From positions 62,001 to 126,000 of the forward strand of contig WGLQ01000001.1 in assembly GCA_016125495.1 (NCBI GenBank): a stretch of 64,000 nucleotides of DNA, read 5' to 3'. Position 1 is the first letter of the stretch. Each line of letters begins with the position of its first letter. The position numbers were made by a program, and so were the translations under genes. Shown here piece after piece: positions 46,467 through 54,441 of this stretch. The DNA comes from Hyphomicrobiales bacterium. Its GTDB lineage: Bacteria > Pseudomonadota > Alphaproteobacteria > Rhizobiales > RI-29. Below the pieces are notes generated by a model that saw nothing but the letters and a program-made list of their open reading frames with translations, was not told where the DNA came from and searched no databases.

Positions 46467-47096
46467 ATGACCGCACAATGTTCCGAGCGCATGATCCTCG
46501 ACGGCCGCCTCGCCGCACTGACATGCGTCCCCCTGACGCCACTCATCGAGCAACACCAGCTCCCCATTTACAATCCCAACACTCTTTCGACCTGCCACTG
46601 GCGCGGCTACACCGGCACATGGGAGATCATCGACGGCCGGCTCCACCTCGTTCACATCAACGTCGGAGCCGGCAGCTGGGAGGCGCCGATGCCGCCGGAC
46701 ATGCTGGAGACCCTCCTTGCCGTCCTGCCCGGCAACCGCTTGCCGGCTCCGGCCACCTGGTTTTCGGGCACCCTCCACATCCCCATGGGCCGCAGGCTGC
46801 TCTATGCCCACATGGGCTTCGACAGCGTCTATTCGAAGGAACGGCGGATCGCGATCGAGGCGGGACGGGTCGCCTCCGATGAGATCGTGGACACCGGCGC
46901 CGAATTGCGGGCGGCGATCGCCGCCGAGGAGGCCTTGCGCGCCAAGCTGGACGTCGCGGAGCCGGGCGACGGACCGGCAGAAATCCCGGTCGCACCCCTC
47001 TACTGGCTGACGAAGGACGACGGAACCAGCGACGATGAGCCGAACGACCTCGGCCTCGAATGGCCGGCCGACTACGAGTGCCCGAAAGCGGCCTGA
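46467..47096 (+). CDS. Hypothetical protein with WRGYxGTWEI motif
   Basis: A 209-residue soluble protein, no signal peptide or membrane span. The most distinctive part is HWRGYTGTWEIIDGRLHLVH (about 44-63), a motif I associate with a scattered family of bacterial hypothetical proteins, some near toxin-immunity genes, but I cannot confirm this. It continues with WFSGTLHIPMGRRLLYAHMG, a predicted beta-rich region, and ends with an acidic tail. GGAGAG precedes the ATG. No neighbour suggests a role. Confidence 0.65.
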   Translation: MTAQCSERMILDGRLAALTCVPLTPLIEQHQLPIYNPNTLSTCHWRGYTGTWEIIDGRLHLVHINVGAGSWEAPMPPDMLETLLAVLPGNRLPAPATWFSGTLHIPMGRRLLYAHMGFDSVYSKERRIAIEAGRVASDEIVDTGAELRAAIAAEEALRAKLDVAEPGDGPAEIPVAPLYWLTKDDGTSDDEPNDLGLEWPADYECPKAA

Positions 47097-47158
47097 CCGC
47101 GATGCGTGGGCCGGGCGAAGTGCACTTCGCCCGGCCCCGCGACAACAGGTGGGCTGTG

Positions 47159-48400
47159 CTAGCCACGCCGAAACAGCCGCGCGAACCAGTCCCGCAGCAA
47201 TCCCCAGAGGAGGCCGATGGCGCTCGCCCCGCGCCCGGCCCCGCCCTCTACGGCCTCCCCCGCCAGCTTGTGATCGAGGTTGCTTGCGAAGGTTCCCGAC
47301 ATGCGCTTGACGAGGTCCGCAACCATGCCCGAGCGGCCGAACTGGGCCAGCGGACCGGTGAGCGCATAGTCCATGATCACATCGACCCGCGTCGCCGGTT
47401 GCCCGTCGCTGCCGTCCACGGCGGCAAGCGTGTAGGACATGCGCCCGCTGGTCGCAGAGCCGCTCTTTTGATCGCTGCCCCGCCCCTCGATGGTCGCCCG
47501 AAAGCGCTCCGGCTCGCGGGCGACACTTCCCTCTCCGGCAAAGCCGGCCGTGATCGGCCCGAGGCGAACATTGAAGCGACCGGCGACGTTCCCGTCCTCG
47601 TCGACCCGTTCGATAACGAGACCCGGCATACAGCTCGCCATCTCGCGCAGGTCCGACATGAGCGCCCAGACGTCGTCGCGCGGGTGCGGCAGCACGAAGG
47701 ACTGGGCGAGCCGCGTGGCGCCTTCGTGTGCCTCGGGACGCGAGACCTCGACCGTGATCGCCGGGCGCGAGGCGCCGCCGCGTTGCGTGCTCGTTGCCGG
47801 CGGACGCTGCGACTTGGCCGGCTCACCAGGGCGATGCGATTGCTGCCCACCGACAGCCCGCTCGCCAGCCGTCGTAGCTCGAGGCCCCGGAGCAGGTCCG
47901 AGCGCCCGCTCGCTGGAGCGCACCGCCACGCCCTCGCGCTCACATTCCGCCATCACCCCCGCGATCGCCCGGGTGATGCCGACGTAACCCGTGCAGCGGC
48001 AGAGGTTGCCGCTCATTTCGTGGCGGATGTCGTCTCCCGAAAGTCCGCGCTTGCGCGTCACGAGATCACGGGCCGCGATGAGCATGCCAGGCGTACAGTA
48101 GCCGCACTGCAGCGCATGCTCCCCGCTGAAGGCCGCCCTGAGCCGGGCCATCAACCCATCGTCGTCGAAGCCCTCGATTGTGCGCACGCTGGCCCCGTCA
48201 CACGCCACCGCATAGGTGATGCACGAGCGCACGATTTCCCCGTCGAGTTCGACCGTGCAGGCCCCGCATACCCCGTGCTCGCACCCGATATGCGTACCGG
48301 TGAGCAGGAGTTCATCGCGCAGTACGTCCGCGAGATGCGCGCGAGGTTCGACGTCGACACTGACGGGACGCCCGTTGACCGTGAGCTTGATCGCCGTCAT
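47159..48400 (-). CDS. Molybdenum hydroxylase small subunit fused to a CoxG domain
   Basis: A 413-residue two-domain protein. Residues 1-155 are the iron-sulfur subunit of xanthine dehydrogenase/CO dehydrogenase-type enzymes: the plant-type 2Fe-2S loop CEHGVCGACTV plus later Cys, and the second cluster CGYCTPGM...CRCTGY. After a Pro/Arg/Ser linker (about 165-215), residues 220-375 form a CoxG-like (SRPBCC) domain (LPHPRDDVWALMSDLREMAS, CMPGL). CoxG normally is a separate protein that anchors or helps mature the enzyme. The C terminus (LLWGLLRDWFARLFRRG) could be amphipathic and membrane-binding. Its start overlaps the upstream FAD subunit stop by 4 bp. Confidence 0.9.
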   Translation of the reverse strand: MTAIKLTVNGRPVSVDVEPRAHLADVLRDELLLTGTHIGCEHGVCGACTVELDGEIVRSCITYAVACDGASVRTIEGFDDDGLMARLRAAFSGEHALQCGYCTPGMLIAARDLVTRKRGLSGDDIRHEMSGNLCRCTGYVGITRAIAGVMAECEREGVAVRSSERALGPAPGPRATTAGERAVGGQQSHRPGEPAKSQRPPATSTQRGGASRPAITVEVSRPEAHEGATRLAQSFVLPHPRDDVWALMSDLREMASCMPGLVIERVDEDGNVAGRFNVRLGPITAGFAGEGSVAREPERFRATIEGRGSDQKSGSATSGRMSYTLAAVDGSDGQPATRVDVIMDYALTGPLAQFGRSGMVADLVKRMSGTFASNLDHKLAGEAVEGGAGRGASAIGLLWGLLRDWFARLFRRG

Positions 48401-49233
48401 GCGCGCCTCGCCATGTCCAGGGCCCGTGCGATCGCGGCGGCGTTGAGGGCGAGTTCGTAGTCGTCACGCGCCAGCCCGCGCCCGGTGAGCACCGCCTTGA
48501 TGGCACCCCGGTCGCCCTGGCGGAGCCCCTCGGCATCCCCGGCCCCGAGTTCTCCCAGTTCCACGACGATCGGCCGGCCATCCGTCGCCCCCGCCACGAA
48601 ACGCTCGATCCCGCGCTCGCGGTCCTCGAGATAAACCCCGATCGCATGCGCGAATTCGCCGGTCTTGCGGCAGATCTTGGCATAGCCCCAGCGCGCGCCA
48701 CGCGAGAGCCGCGGCACGACGACCCCGGTCAGCATTTCGTCCTCCTCGAGCGCCGTCGACATCGCGCCGAGCATGAAGTCGGCAAGGCCCATGCGCCGCT
48801 CACCCGAGCCGCCATGCACGACGACCGCGGCATCCGCTGCAACGAGGCTCGACAGCCAGTCCGCCGCCGGATCCCCGTGCGCGAGGCTGCCACCGATGGT
48901 CCCGCGCGTGCGCACCGCCCGATATGCGATCCCCCGCGCGACGAAGCCGAGCAGTCCCTGGCAGGGATCCTCGATCAGCCCGTCCTCGATCGCGGCATGT
49001 GTCACGCAGGCCCCGATCAGCAGCGCCCGTCCGCCATCGATGGCCTCGACCCGCGTCAATTCGTCGATCCGCGTGATGTCGACCAACAGCGACGGCTGCA
49101 CGAGACGCAGGTTGAGCATCGGCCCGAGCGTCTGGCCGCCCGCCATGACCTTGGCTCCGGCCCGGTCCGCGAGCAGCACTTGCGCCTCGGCCAGCGAGCC
49201 GGGGCGGACGTATTCGAAGGGAGCCGGCTTCAT
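48397..49233 (-). CDS. Molybdenum hydroxylase FAD-binding subunit (CoxM-like)
   Basis: The 278-residue medium subunit that passes electrons from the iron-sulfur clusters to the acceptor through FAD. FAD-binding motifs KVMAGGQTLGPMLNLR and TRGTIGGSLAHGDPAADW are intact (the AGGQSL and TIGGNLAHxDPA patterns). Overlaps its neighbours by 4 bp on both sides (ATGA), so the three subunits are translated in a chain. Confidence 0.92.
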   Translation of the reverse strand: MKPAPFEYVRPGSLAEAQVLLADRAGAKVMAGGQTLGPMLNLRLVQPSLLVDITRIDELTRVEAIDGGRALLIGACVTHAAIEDGLIEDPCQGLLGFVARGIAYRAVRTRGTIGGSLAHGDPAADWLSSLVAADAAVVVHGGSGERRMGLADFMLGAMSTALEEDEMLTGVVVPRLSRGARWGYAKICRKTGEFAHAIGVYLEDRERGIERFVAGATDGRPIVVELGELGAGDAEGLRQGDRGAIKAVLTGRGLARDDYELALNAAAIARALDMARRA

Positions 49234-51572
49234 GGGGTGGCCCCTTTTCCTCGCCTCGCCGCCGCGAGCGCCTCGACGATCCTTCGCGGCGTCGCCGGAG
49301 TGACCGTGATTTCCACTCCCTCACCCACGAGTGCATCGTTGATGGCATTGACGATGGCTGCTGGCGGCGCGATCGCCCCGCCTTCCCCGAGCCCCTTCTG
49401 ACCGAATGTCGTGTAGGGCGAAGGCGTTTCCATGTGCAGGATTCGCACCTCGGGCACCTCCGTCGGTCCGGGCAGGAGGTAATCCCCGAGCGTCGATGCG
49501 AGCGGCTGACCGCGGCTGTCGTAGGCCATCTCCTCATAGAGGGCCGTTCCGATGCCTTGCGCCGCGCCGCCCCAGATCTGGCCGTCGACGATCATCGGAT
49601 TGACCAGCACGCCACCGTCCTCGACGATCACGTAGTCGACGATCGCGACCTCCCCCGTCTCCGTGTCGACGCTCACCACGACGGCATGGGCCGCATAGCT
49701 GAACGTTCCGGTGTCGCGCTTGGCCTTGTATCCGGCCGTCACCTCGAGCCCGGCCGGATCGACATCACCCGGCAGGTTCTGCGGGCGCCGGTACCAGGTT
49801 CGCGCGATCTCCCCGATCGAAATTTTTCCACCATTGCCGACGATGTGCCCGTTCTCGTAGCGCACGCTCGACGGGGCCGCCTGCAGCAGCTTGGCGCCGA
49901 TCCCGAGCGCCCGCTCGCGCAGCTGCGAGCAGGCCTCCGCCACCGCGCCACCCGACATGATCATGCAGCGCGAGCCCCAGGTTCCCGTCGAATAGGGCGT
50001 CAGCGCCGTGTCGCCATGCACGAGCTTGATGTCCTCGTGGGCGAGACCGAGGACACTGTGCGCGACCTGCGAGAGCGTCGTCTCGAGGCCCTGGCCGTGG
50101 CTGTGCGCGCCGATCCTCAGCTCGAGCCCGCCGTCCGGCGTAAGGCGCGCCATGCACTGCTCGTAGCCGGGCACGAACGGGATGCCCCAGGATGCATAAA
50201 CGCTCGTGCCGTGCCCCGCCTGCTCGGAATACATCGCGTATCCGACGCCGATCTTCTTTTCCTTCCCGAGCTTGGCGGACAACTCGGCCACCCGCTCCGG
50301 GCGGATCGCCGCCACCGCGCGGCGCAGCGCCTCGGGATAATCTCCCGAATCGAAATGCCGCTTGGCGATGTTGTCGAACGGCATCTGCTCGGGACGTACG
50401 AGGCTCTTGAGGCGAAGGTCGACCGGCGAGACCCCGGCCTCGCGCGCCAGTGCCTCGAGCGTCACCTCGAGCGCGAAGCAGACGCCGGTCCGCGCCACGC
50501 CCCGATAGGGCAGGATGGGCGGCTTGTTGGTCGCGACCGTATAGGTCCGGCAGCGATAGTGCGGAAAATCATAGAGCCCCGGCAGGATGCTGCCGACCTG
50601 GCCGGCCTCGAGGCAGGCCGAGAACGGATACGCGGAATAAGCTCCCGCATCCACCGTCGCCTCGGCATCGAGCGCGAGGAGCCGACCGTCGCTGTCGGCA
50701 TAGGCCGTCAGCACGTAGTGGTGCTCGCGGCAGTCGGCCCCGTTGATGAGGCACTCGCGCCGATCCTCGAGCCACTTGAGCGGTCGCCCGAGGCGACGGG
50801 TCCCCCAGGCGAGCGCCACTTCCTCCGGCAAGAGGATGCCCTTGTAGCCGAACCCGCCACCGACATCCGGCGCGATCACCCGGATCTGCGCCTCCGTGAG
50901 ATCCAGGCACTCGGCGAGGCCCGAGCGAACGAGATGCGACTGTTGCGTGGATGAAAAGACTTCGAGCTGACCGAGCCGCTCGCTCCAGTGCGCGACGACG
51001 CCGCGCCCCTCGAGCGGTGACATCGCCTGACGGGCGGTGCGCAGCTCGCGCGTCACCTTGTAGGCCGCCTTGCCGATCGCCGCCTCGAAATCGACATTGG
51101 CGTTGGTCGTCAGGAAGAGGTTGTCGCCCCACTCCTCGTGCAGTAGCGCACTGTCCGCCCGCCGGCCGGCCAGCATGTCCGTGACCGCGGGCAACTCCTC
51201 GTCGTCGATCACGATCTCGCCGGCGAGGTCCTCGGCGGCGGCGCGACTCTCGGCGACGCACATGGCGACGAGTTCGCCGACGTAGCGCAATTTGCCGTCG
51301 GCCAGGATCGGTTGGATCGACGATTTGAAGCCGGGCAACGCGGTGTCCGCACGGATCCCCGTCACACCAACGAGGTCTTGGGCGATGAAAACCCTGTCCC
51401 GCATCGCGGCGGGCACCCTGACCGCGTTGATGCGGGCGTGCGCCACGGGGCTTCTGAGGAAAGCGACGTGCAGCATGCCGGCCAGCGTGATGTCGCCGAC
51501 GAACTGGCCGCGACCGCGCATGTAGCGGTCGTCTTCCTTGCGCCGCAGCCGCGCTCCGATCCCCTCACTCAT
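49230..51572 (-). CDS. Molybdenum hydroxylase large, molybdopterin-binding subunit
   Basis: The 780-residue catalytic subunit. The N-terminal domain (RRKEDDRYMRGRGQFVGDI) and molybdopterin domains (DVGGGFGYKG, the PYRGVARTGVCFALE loop, AHSHGQGLETTLSQ, and GLGEGGAIAPPAAIVNAIND with the catalytic Glu of GEGG) are complete. The CO dehydrogenase loop AYRCSFR with its S-bound copper cysteine is absent, so this is a hydroxylase of an organic, probably heterocyclic or aldehyde, substrate and not an aerobic CO dehydrogenase. Start 51572 is likely; a GTG at 51593 is open. A TATGAT -10 and a dyad lie directly upstream. Confidence 0.9.
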   Translation of the reverse strand: MSEGIGARLRRKEDDRYMRGRGQFVGDITLAGMLHVAFLRSPVAHARINAVRVPAAMRDRVFIAQDLVGVTGIRADTALPGFKSSIQPILADGKLRYVGELVAMCVAESRAAAEDLAGEIVIDDEELPAVTDMLAGRRADSALLHEEWGDNLFLTTNANVDFEAAIGKAAYKVTRELRTARQAMSPLEGRGVVAHWSERLGQLEVFSSTQQSHLVRSGLAECLDLTEAQIRVIAPDVGGGFGYKGILLPEEVALAWGTRRLGRPLKWLEDRRECLINGADCREHHYVLTAYADSDGRLLALDAEATVDAGAYSAYPFSACLEAGQVGSILPGLYDFPHYRCRTYTVATNKPPILPYRGVARTGVCFALEVTLEALAREAGVSPVDLRLKSLVRPEQMPFDNIAKRHFDSGDYPEALRRAVAAIRPERVAELSAKLGKEKKIGVGYAMYSEQAGHGTSVYASWGIPFVPGYEQCMARLTPDGGLELRIGAHSHGQGLETTLSQVAHSVLGLAHEDIKLVHGDTALTPYSTGTWGSRCMIMSGGAVAEACSQLRERALGIGAKLLQAAPSSVRYENGHIVGNGGKISIGEIARTWYRRPQNLPGDVDPAGLEVTAGYKAKRDTGTFSYAAHAVVVSVDTETGEVAIVDYVIVEDGGVLVNPMIVDGQIWGGAAQGIGTALYEEMAYDSRGQPLASTLGDYLLPGPTEVPEVRILHMETPSPYTTFGQKGLGEGGAIAPPAAIVNAINDALVGEGVEITVTPATPRRIVEALAAARRGKGATP

Positions 51573-51593
51573 GCTCGCGCGCCCAATGTTCAC

Positions 51594-51617
51594 ATCATAC
51601 CAATGACAATACCATTG
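51594..51617 (-). promoter_or_regulatory. Promoter with embedded operator for the molybdenum hydroxylase operon
   Basis: On the plus strand CAATGACAATACCATTG (51601-51617) is an inverted repeat with arms CAATG/CATTG. Read on the minus strand it is followed at once by TATGAT (51599-51594), a good -10 hexamer, about 22 bp before the operon's ATG. The dyad would therefore occupy the promoter spacer. The same 17-bp layout recurs at 52634-52650. Confidence 0.6.
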
Positions 51618-51675
51618 AGCTTAGAGGCTCGCGGGCCCGATCACAAGTCGTCCGACACGCAAACGGGCGGGCCGT

Positions 51676-52449
51676 CTAGCGATCCTGCGCCCGGTCCGCC
51701 GACAGCAATTCGACGTTGAGCCGTACACAGTCGCCCCGGTAGGTGATCTCGCCGACGTAGATCAGCACACCGTCCTCGTCCTCGACCACGCATCGCGCCT
51801 CGGCGGTCGGGGCATTGAGCGGAACGTTGAGGTAGCGGGCCGCCTCGACATCGGCGCCGCGCACCACGAAGGTTTGGTGGGCGCGCGACAGCTTGAGGCC
51901 CTTCATGCCCGCGATGACGGCCAGCGCGGCGCGGCTCGAAAAGAGTTGCGGCGCCCGGTCGTGGATGTGCTTGGCGATGTGGACCCGAGCGAAACCGTAG
52001 GATTCCTGACCTCGGCTCTGCACGCTGCGAATGTAGACATAGCTTTCCGCGTGCTCGCCATCGTCGTCCATGCGCACAGGAGGTCCACTCGGGCGTTGCT
52101 CGATGACCTGGAGCACGTTGTTCTTGATCGGCGCTATGAGGCTTTCCCAATCGGTCGCCAGCTGCAGCCAGCGATCGTCGACGATGGCACGCGTGACGAA
52201 CGTGCCGCGACCTTGGAAAGCCTTGAGGATCCCCTCGTTCTGCAGCAGCTCGATCGCTTGGCGCACGGTCACTCGGGCAACGCCGATTTCCTTTTCCAGC
52301 TCCTCGAGCGTCGAGATTTTGTCCCCGACGGACCAGCTTCCGTCCTTGATGCGCTGGCGCAGCACCGATGCCACCTCGAGATAGCGCGGGACCCGGCTCG
52401 CCGGCACGGGCCGTTCGCCAGAAACCGATGTGCGTGCTGTCTTTCCCAT
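51676..52449 (-). CDS. GntR/HutC-family transcriptional regulator
   Basis: A 257-residue regulator. The N-terminal winged helix is clear (YLEVASVLRQRIKDGSWSVG, ELEKEIGVARVTVRQAIELL, GILKAFQGRGTFV). The C-terminal UTRA-type ligand domain shows IEQRPSGPPV, ESYVYIRSVQSR, GLKLSRAHQTFVVRG and EARCVVEDEDGVLIYVGEIT. Such proteins repress and are released by a metabolite of the pathway they control. It lies between the hydroxylase operon and the divergent pxpA-F420 genes; both promoter regions carry the same candidate 17-bp dyad, so it is the natural controller of both. ATG 52449 starts MGKTARTS. Confidence 0.92.
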   Translation of the reverse strand: MGKTARTSVSGERPVPASRVPRYLEVASVLRQRIKDGSWSVGDKISTLEELEKEIGVARVTVRQAIELLQNEGILKAFQGRGTFVTRAIVDDRWLQLATDWESLIAPIKNNVLQVIEQRPSGPPVRMDDDGEHAESYVYIRSVQSRGQESYGFARVHIAKHIHDRAPQLFSSRAALAVIAGMKGLKLSRAHQTFVVRGADVEAARYLNVPLNAPTAEARCVVEDEDGVLIYVGEITYRGDCVRLNVELLSADRAQDR

Positions 52450-52633
52450 GGTTCCATCCGAGATCGTCGCCGAGGCTCGTCGCCGCCGGTGATCGGCCGC
52501 GCAGCGGTTGTGGCCCAGGCGGCCGCGATCAGGCAAGTTGTCTTCCTTGCCGGACGGCTCGCGGCGGGTCAAGCTCGCCACCACGGTCCGTCGCACGGCC
52601 GGCGCGCGGCACGAACCATTGATCCGGTCTTAC

Positions 52634-52657
52634 TAATGATGGAATTATTGGTTGACG
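52634..52657 (+). promoter_or_regulatory. Candidate operator and -35 element upstream of pxpA
   Basis: TAATGATGGAATTATTG (52634-52650) matches the site at 51601-51617 at 10 of 17 positions, including AATGA and ATTG at equal spacing, and is itself near-palindromic (TAAT...ATTA). TTGACG (52652-52657) directly abuts it and is a fair -35 box for pxpA. The -10 is unclear. Confidence 0.55.
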
Positions 52658-52709
52658 TGCGTCGCCCCGGCGGTGCACTTTGGGATGCTCTTTTTCAGGA
52701 TGGTCTCGC

Positions 52710-53483
52710 ATGACGAAGCGCGTAAATCTCAATGCCGACATCGGCGAGGGCTGGGGTGCCTACCGCATCGGCAACGACGACGAACTGATGACGATCATCA
52801 CCTCGGCCAATGTCGCCTGCGGCATGCATGCCGGCGACGCCAATTCGATGCGCCGGCTCTGCGCCCTGGCCCGCCAGAACGGGGTCAGCATCGGCGCGCA
52901 TCCCGGATTCAACGACCTCTGGGGCTTCGGGCGGCGACAGATCCGCATGAGCGCGAACGATCTCGAGCATCTGGTCGCCTACCAGATCGGCGCCTTGCAG
53001 GCGATGGCCTGTTACGAGGGGTTGCGCGTCACCCACCTCAAGCCGCACGGCGCGCTCAACAACATGGCCGCCGAGGATGCCGGTTACGCCGAAGCCATCG
53101 GCCGCGCCATCAAGGTTGTCGATCCGAGCATCATATACGTGGCGCTTTCGGGCTCCGAAATGGCCAAGGCGGCCGCGAAGCTCGGCCTGAAGGTCGCGCG
53201 CGAGGGATTCTGCGACCGAAAGTACGACGATCACGGCAACCTCGCCTCGCGATCGATCAAGGGCACCGTGCTCAGCGATCCCGCCGCCGCCGCCGAGCAA
53301 ACCGTTCGGATGGTCCTCGAAGGTGAAGTCATCAGCATGAGCGGCAAGCGCATCCGTCACGAGGTCGACACCATGTGCATCCACGGCGACGAGCCAACCT
53401 CGGTCGCCGTCGGGCGCGCGGTGCGCACGGCTCTGGAGACGGCGGGCGTTTCGGTTGTGCCACTGACCGAGATGGCGCTTTGA
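52710..53483 (+). CDS. pxpA: 5-oxoprolinase subunit A (LamB/YcsF family)
   Basis: PxpA, with PxpB and PxpC, hydrolyses 5-oxoproline (pyroglutamate) to glutamate using ATP. The 257-residue protein has the family start VNLNADIGEGWGAYRIGND, then SANVACGMHAGD, IGAHPGFNDLWGFGRR, THLKPHGALNNMA and CIHGDEPTSVAVGRAVR. No pxpB or pxpC gene is nearby, which is unusual and may mean a related lactam or amide substrate. First gene after the candidate operator, 159 bp ahead of npdG. AGGATGG precedes the ATG. Confidence 0.93.
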   Translation: MTKRVNLNADIGEGWGAYRIGNDDELMTIITSANVACGMHAGDANSMRRLCALARQNGVSIGAHPGFNDLWGFGRRQIRMSANDLEHLVAYQIGALQAMACYEGLRVTHLKPHGALNNMAAEDAGYAEAIGRAIKVVDPSIIYVALSGSEMAKAAAKLGLKVAREGFCDRKYDDHGNLASRSIKGTVLSDPAAAAEQTVRMVLEGEVISMSGKRIRHEVDTMCIHGDEPTSVAVGRAVRTALETAGVSVVPLTEMAL

Positions 53484-53579
53484 GCTGACCGTGGATCGTG
53501 ACGGCGACGCCCGGATTGCCGGCGCTCGGCGGATGACCAAGACCGCGCACTTGCGGAACGAGTGAATTCCGCGTCATAT

Positions 53580-53618
53580 GTTCGGACCGACAAGTTCGGA
53601 CCGGCATGTAGTAACATG
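53580..53618. repeat. Repeats upstream of npdG
   Basis: GTTCGGACCG occurs twice in direct orientation (53580-53589 and 53594-53603), directly followed by the inverted repeat CATGT-AGTA-ACATG (53605-53618), 25 bp before npdG. Possibly a second regulatory site within the F420 gene series. Confidence 0.35.
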
Positions 53619-53642
53619 TCTTCGACGGGAGCCGAGATCAGG

Positions 53643-54305
53643 ATGAGCGACAAACCGGTTGTGGCAGTTGTGGGTGGCACCGGCGCACTTGGCTCTGGCC
53701 TTGCGGGCCGGCTCGCCAAGGCCGGTTACGACGTCATCATCGGGTCGAGGTCGCCCGAAAGGGCCGCCGCCGCTGCGCAGGCCATGACCGGTGGCGCCGG
53801 CCGCCGCGTCTCCGGCGCGGGCAACGCCGACGCCGCCGCCCGTGCCGAGGTCGTTCTCCTCACGGTGCCGTGGGCCGACCAGCGTGCGACCCTCGAGGCG
53901 ATCCGCCCCTCGCTCTCCGGCAAGTTGCTCGTCGACACGACGGTGCCGCTGGTGCCACCCCGCGTCGCCCGCGTGCAGCTTCCGCCCGAAGGGTCGGCCG
54001 CACTCGCCGCCCAGGCCCTGCTCGGTGCCGAGGCGCGGATCGTCTCCGCGTTCCACAACGTCGCCGCCCACAAGCTCCAGAAGGACATGGTCATCGAGTG
54101 CGATGTGCTGGTTTTCGGCGACAAGGCGGAGGATCGCGAAATCGTCGTTGCGATGGCCAACGCGATCGGCCTGCGCGGCCTGCATGCGGGACCGCTCGCC
54201 AACTCGGCCGCGGCCGAGGCCTTGACGTCGGTTCTGATTGGCATCAATCGCAACTACAAGGTCGATGGCGCGGGTTTGCGGATCACCGGCATCGCCGAAG
54301 CGTGA
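53643..54305 (+). CDS. npdG: NADPH:F420 oxidoreductase
   Basis: Reduces F420 with NADPH, supplying F420H2 to F420-dependent enzymes. The 220-residue Rossmann protein matches the NpdG/Fno family: VVAVVGGTGALGSGLAGRLA, VIIGSRSPERAAAAA, the VPW motif in VVLLTVPWADQ, DTTVPLVPP and SAFHNVAAHKLQ, ending with the AEALTSVLIGINRNYK pattern. The hydroxyl-binding GSR points to NADPH. ATG 53643 gives the family start. Position beside the cof genes supports the role. Confidence 0.92.
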   Translation: MSDKPVVAVVGGTGALGSGLAGRLAKAGYDVIIGSRSPERAAAAAQAMTGGAGRRVSGAGNADAAARAEVVLLTVPWADQRATLEAIRPSLSGKLLVDTTVPLVPPRVARVQLPPEGSAALAAQALLGAEARIVSAFHNVAAHKLQKDMVIECDVLVFGDKAEDREIVVAMANAIGLRGLHAGPLANSAAAEALTSVLIGINRNYKVDGAGLRITGIAEA

Positions 54306-54441
54306 GCGCCACGATCCGCCTCGATGGGGCGGGGGGATTGCGAACGCCGTCGATGCTCGTCTCGGGCCGCGGACCCCCGACCGGGAAAGAGGACCATGCC
54401 GCCTTGCCGAGGCTGCCTGGAGTTTGGGGTCGAAGGCTGCG

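Noticed and set aside
49230-51572. Aerobic carbon monoxide dehydrogenase
   Set aside because: The CO-specific AYRCSFR loop is absent and no coxDEF-type maturation genes are adjacent.
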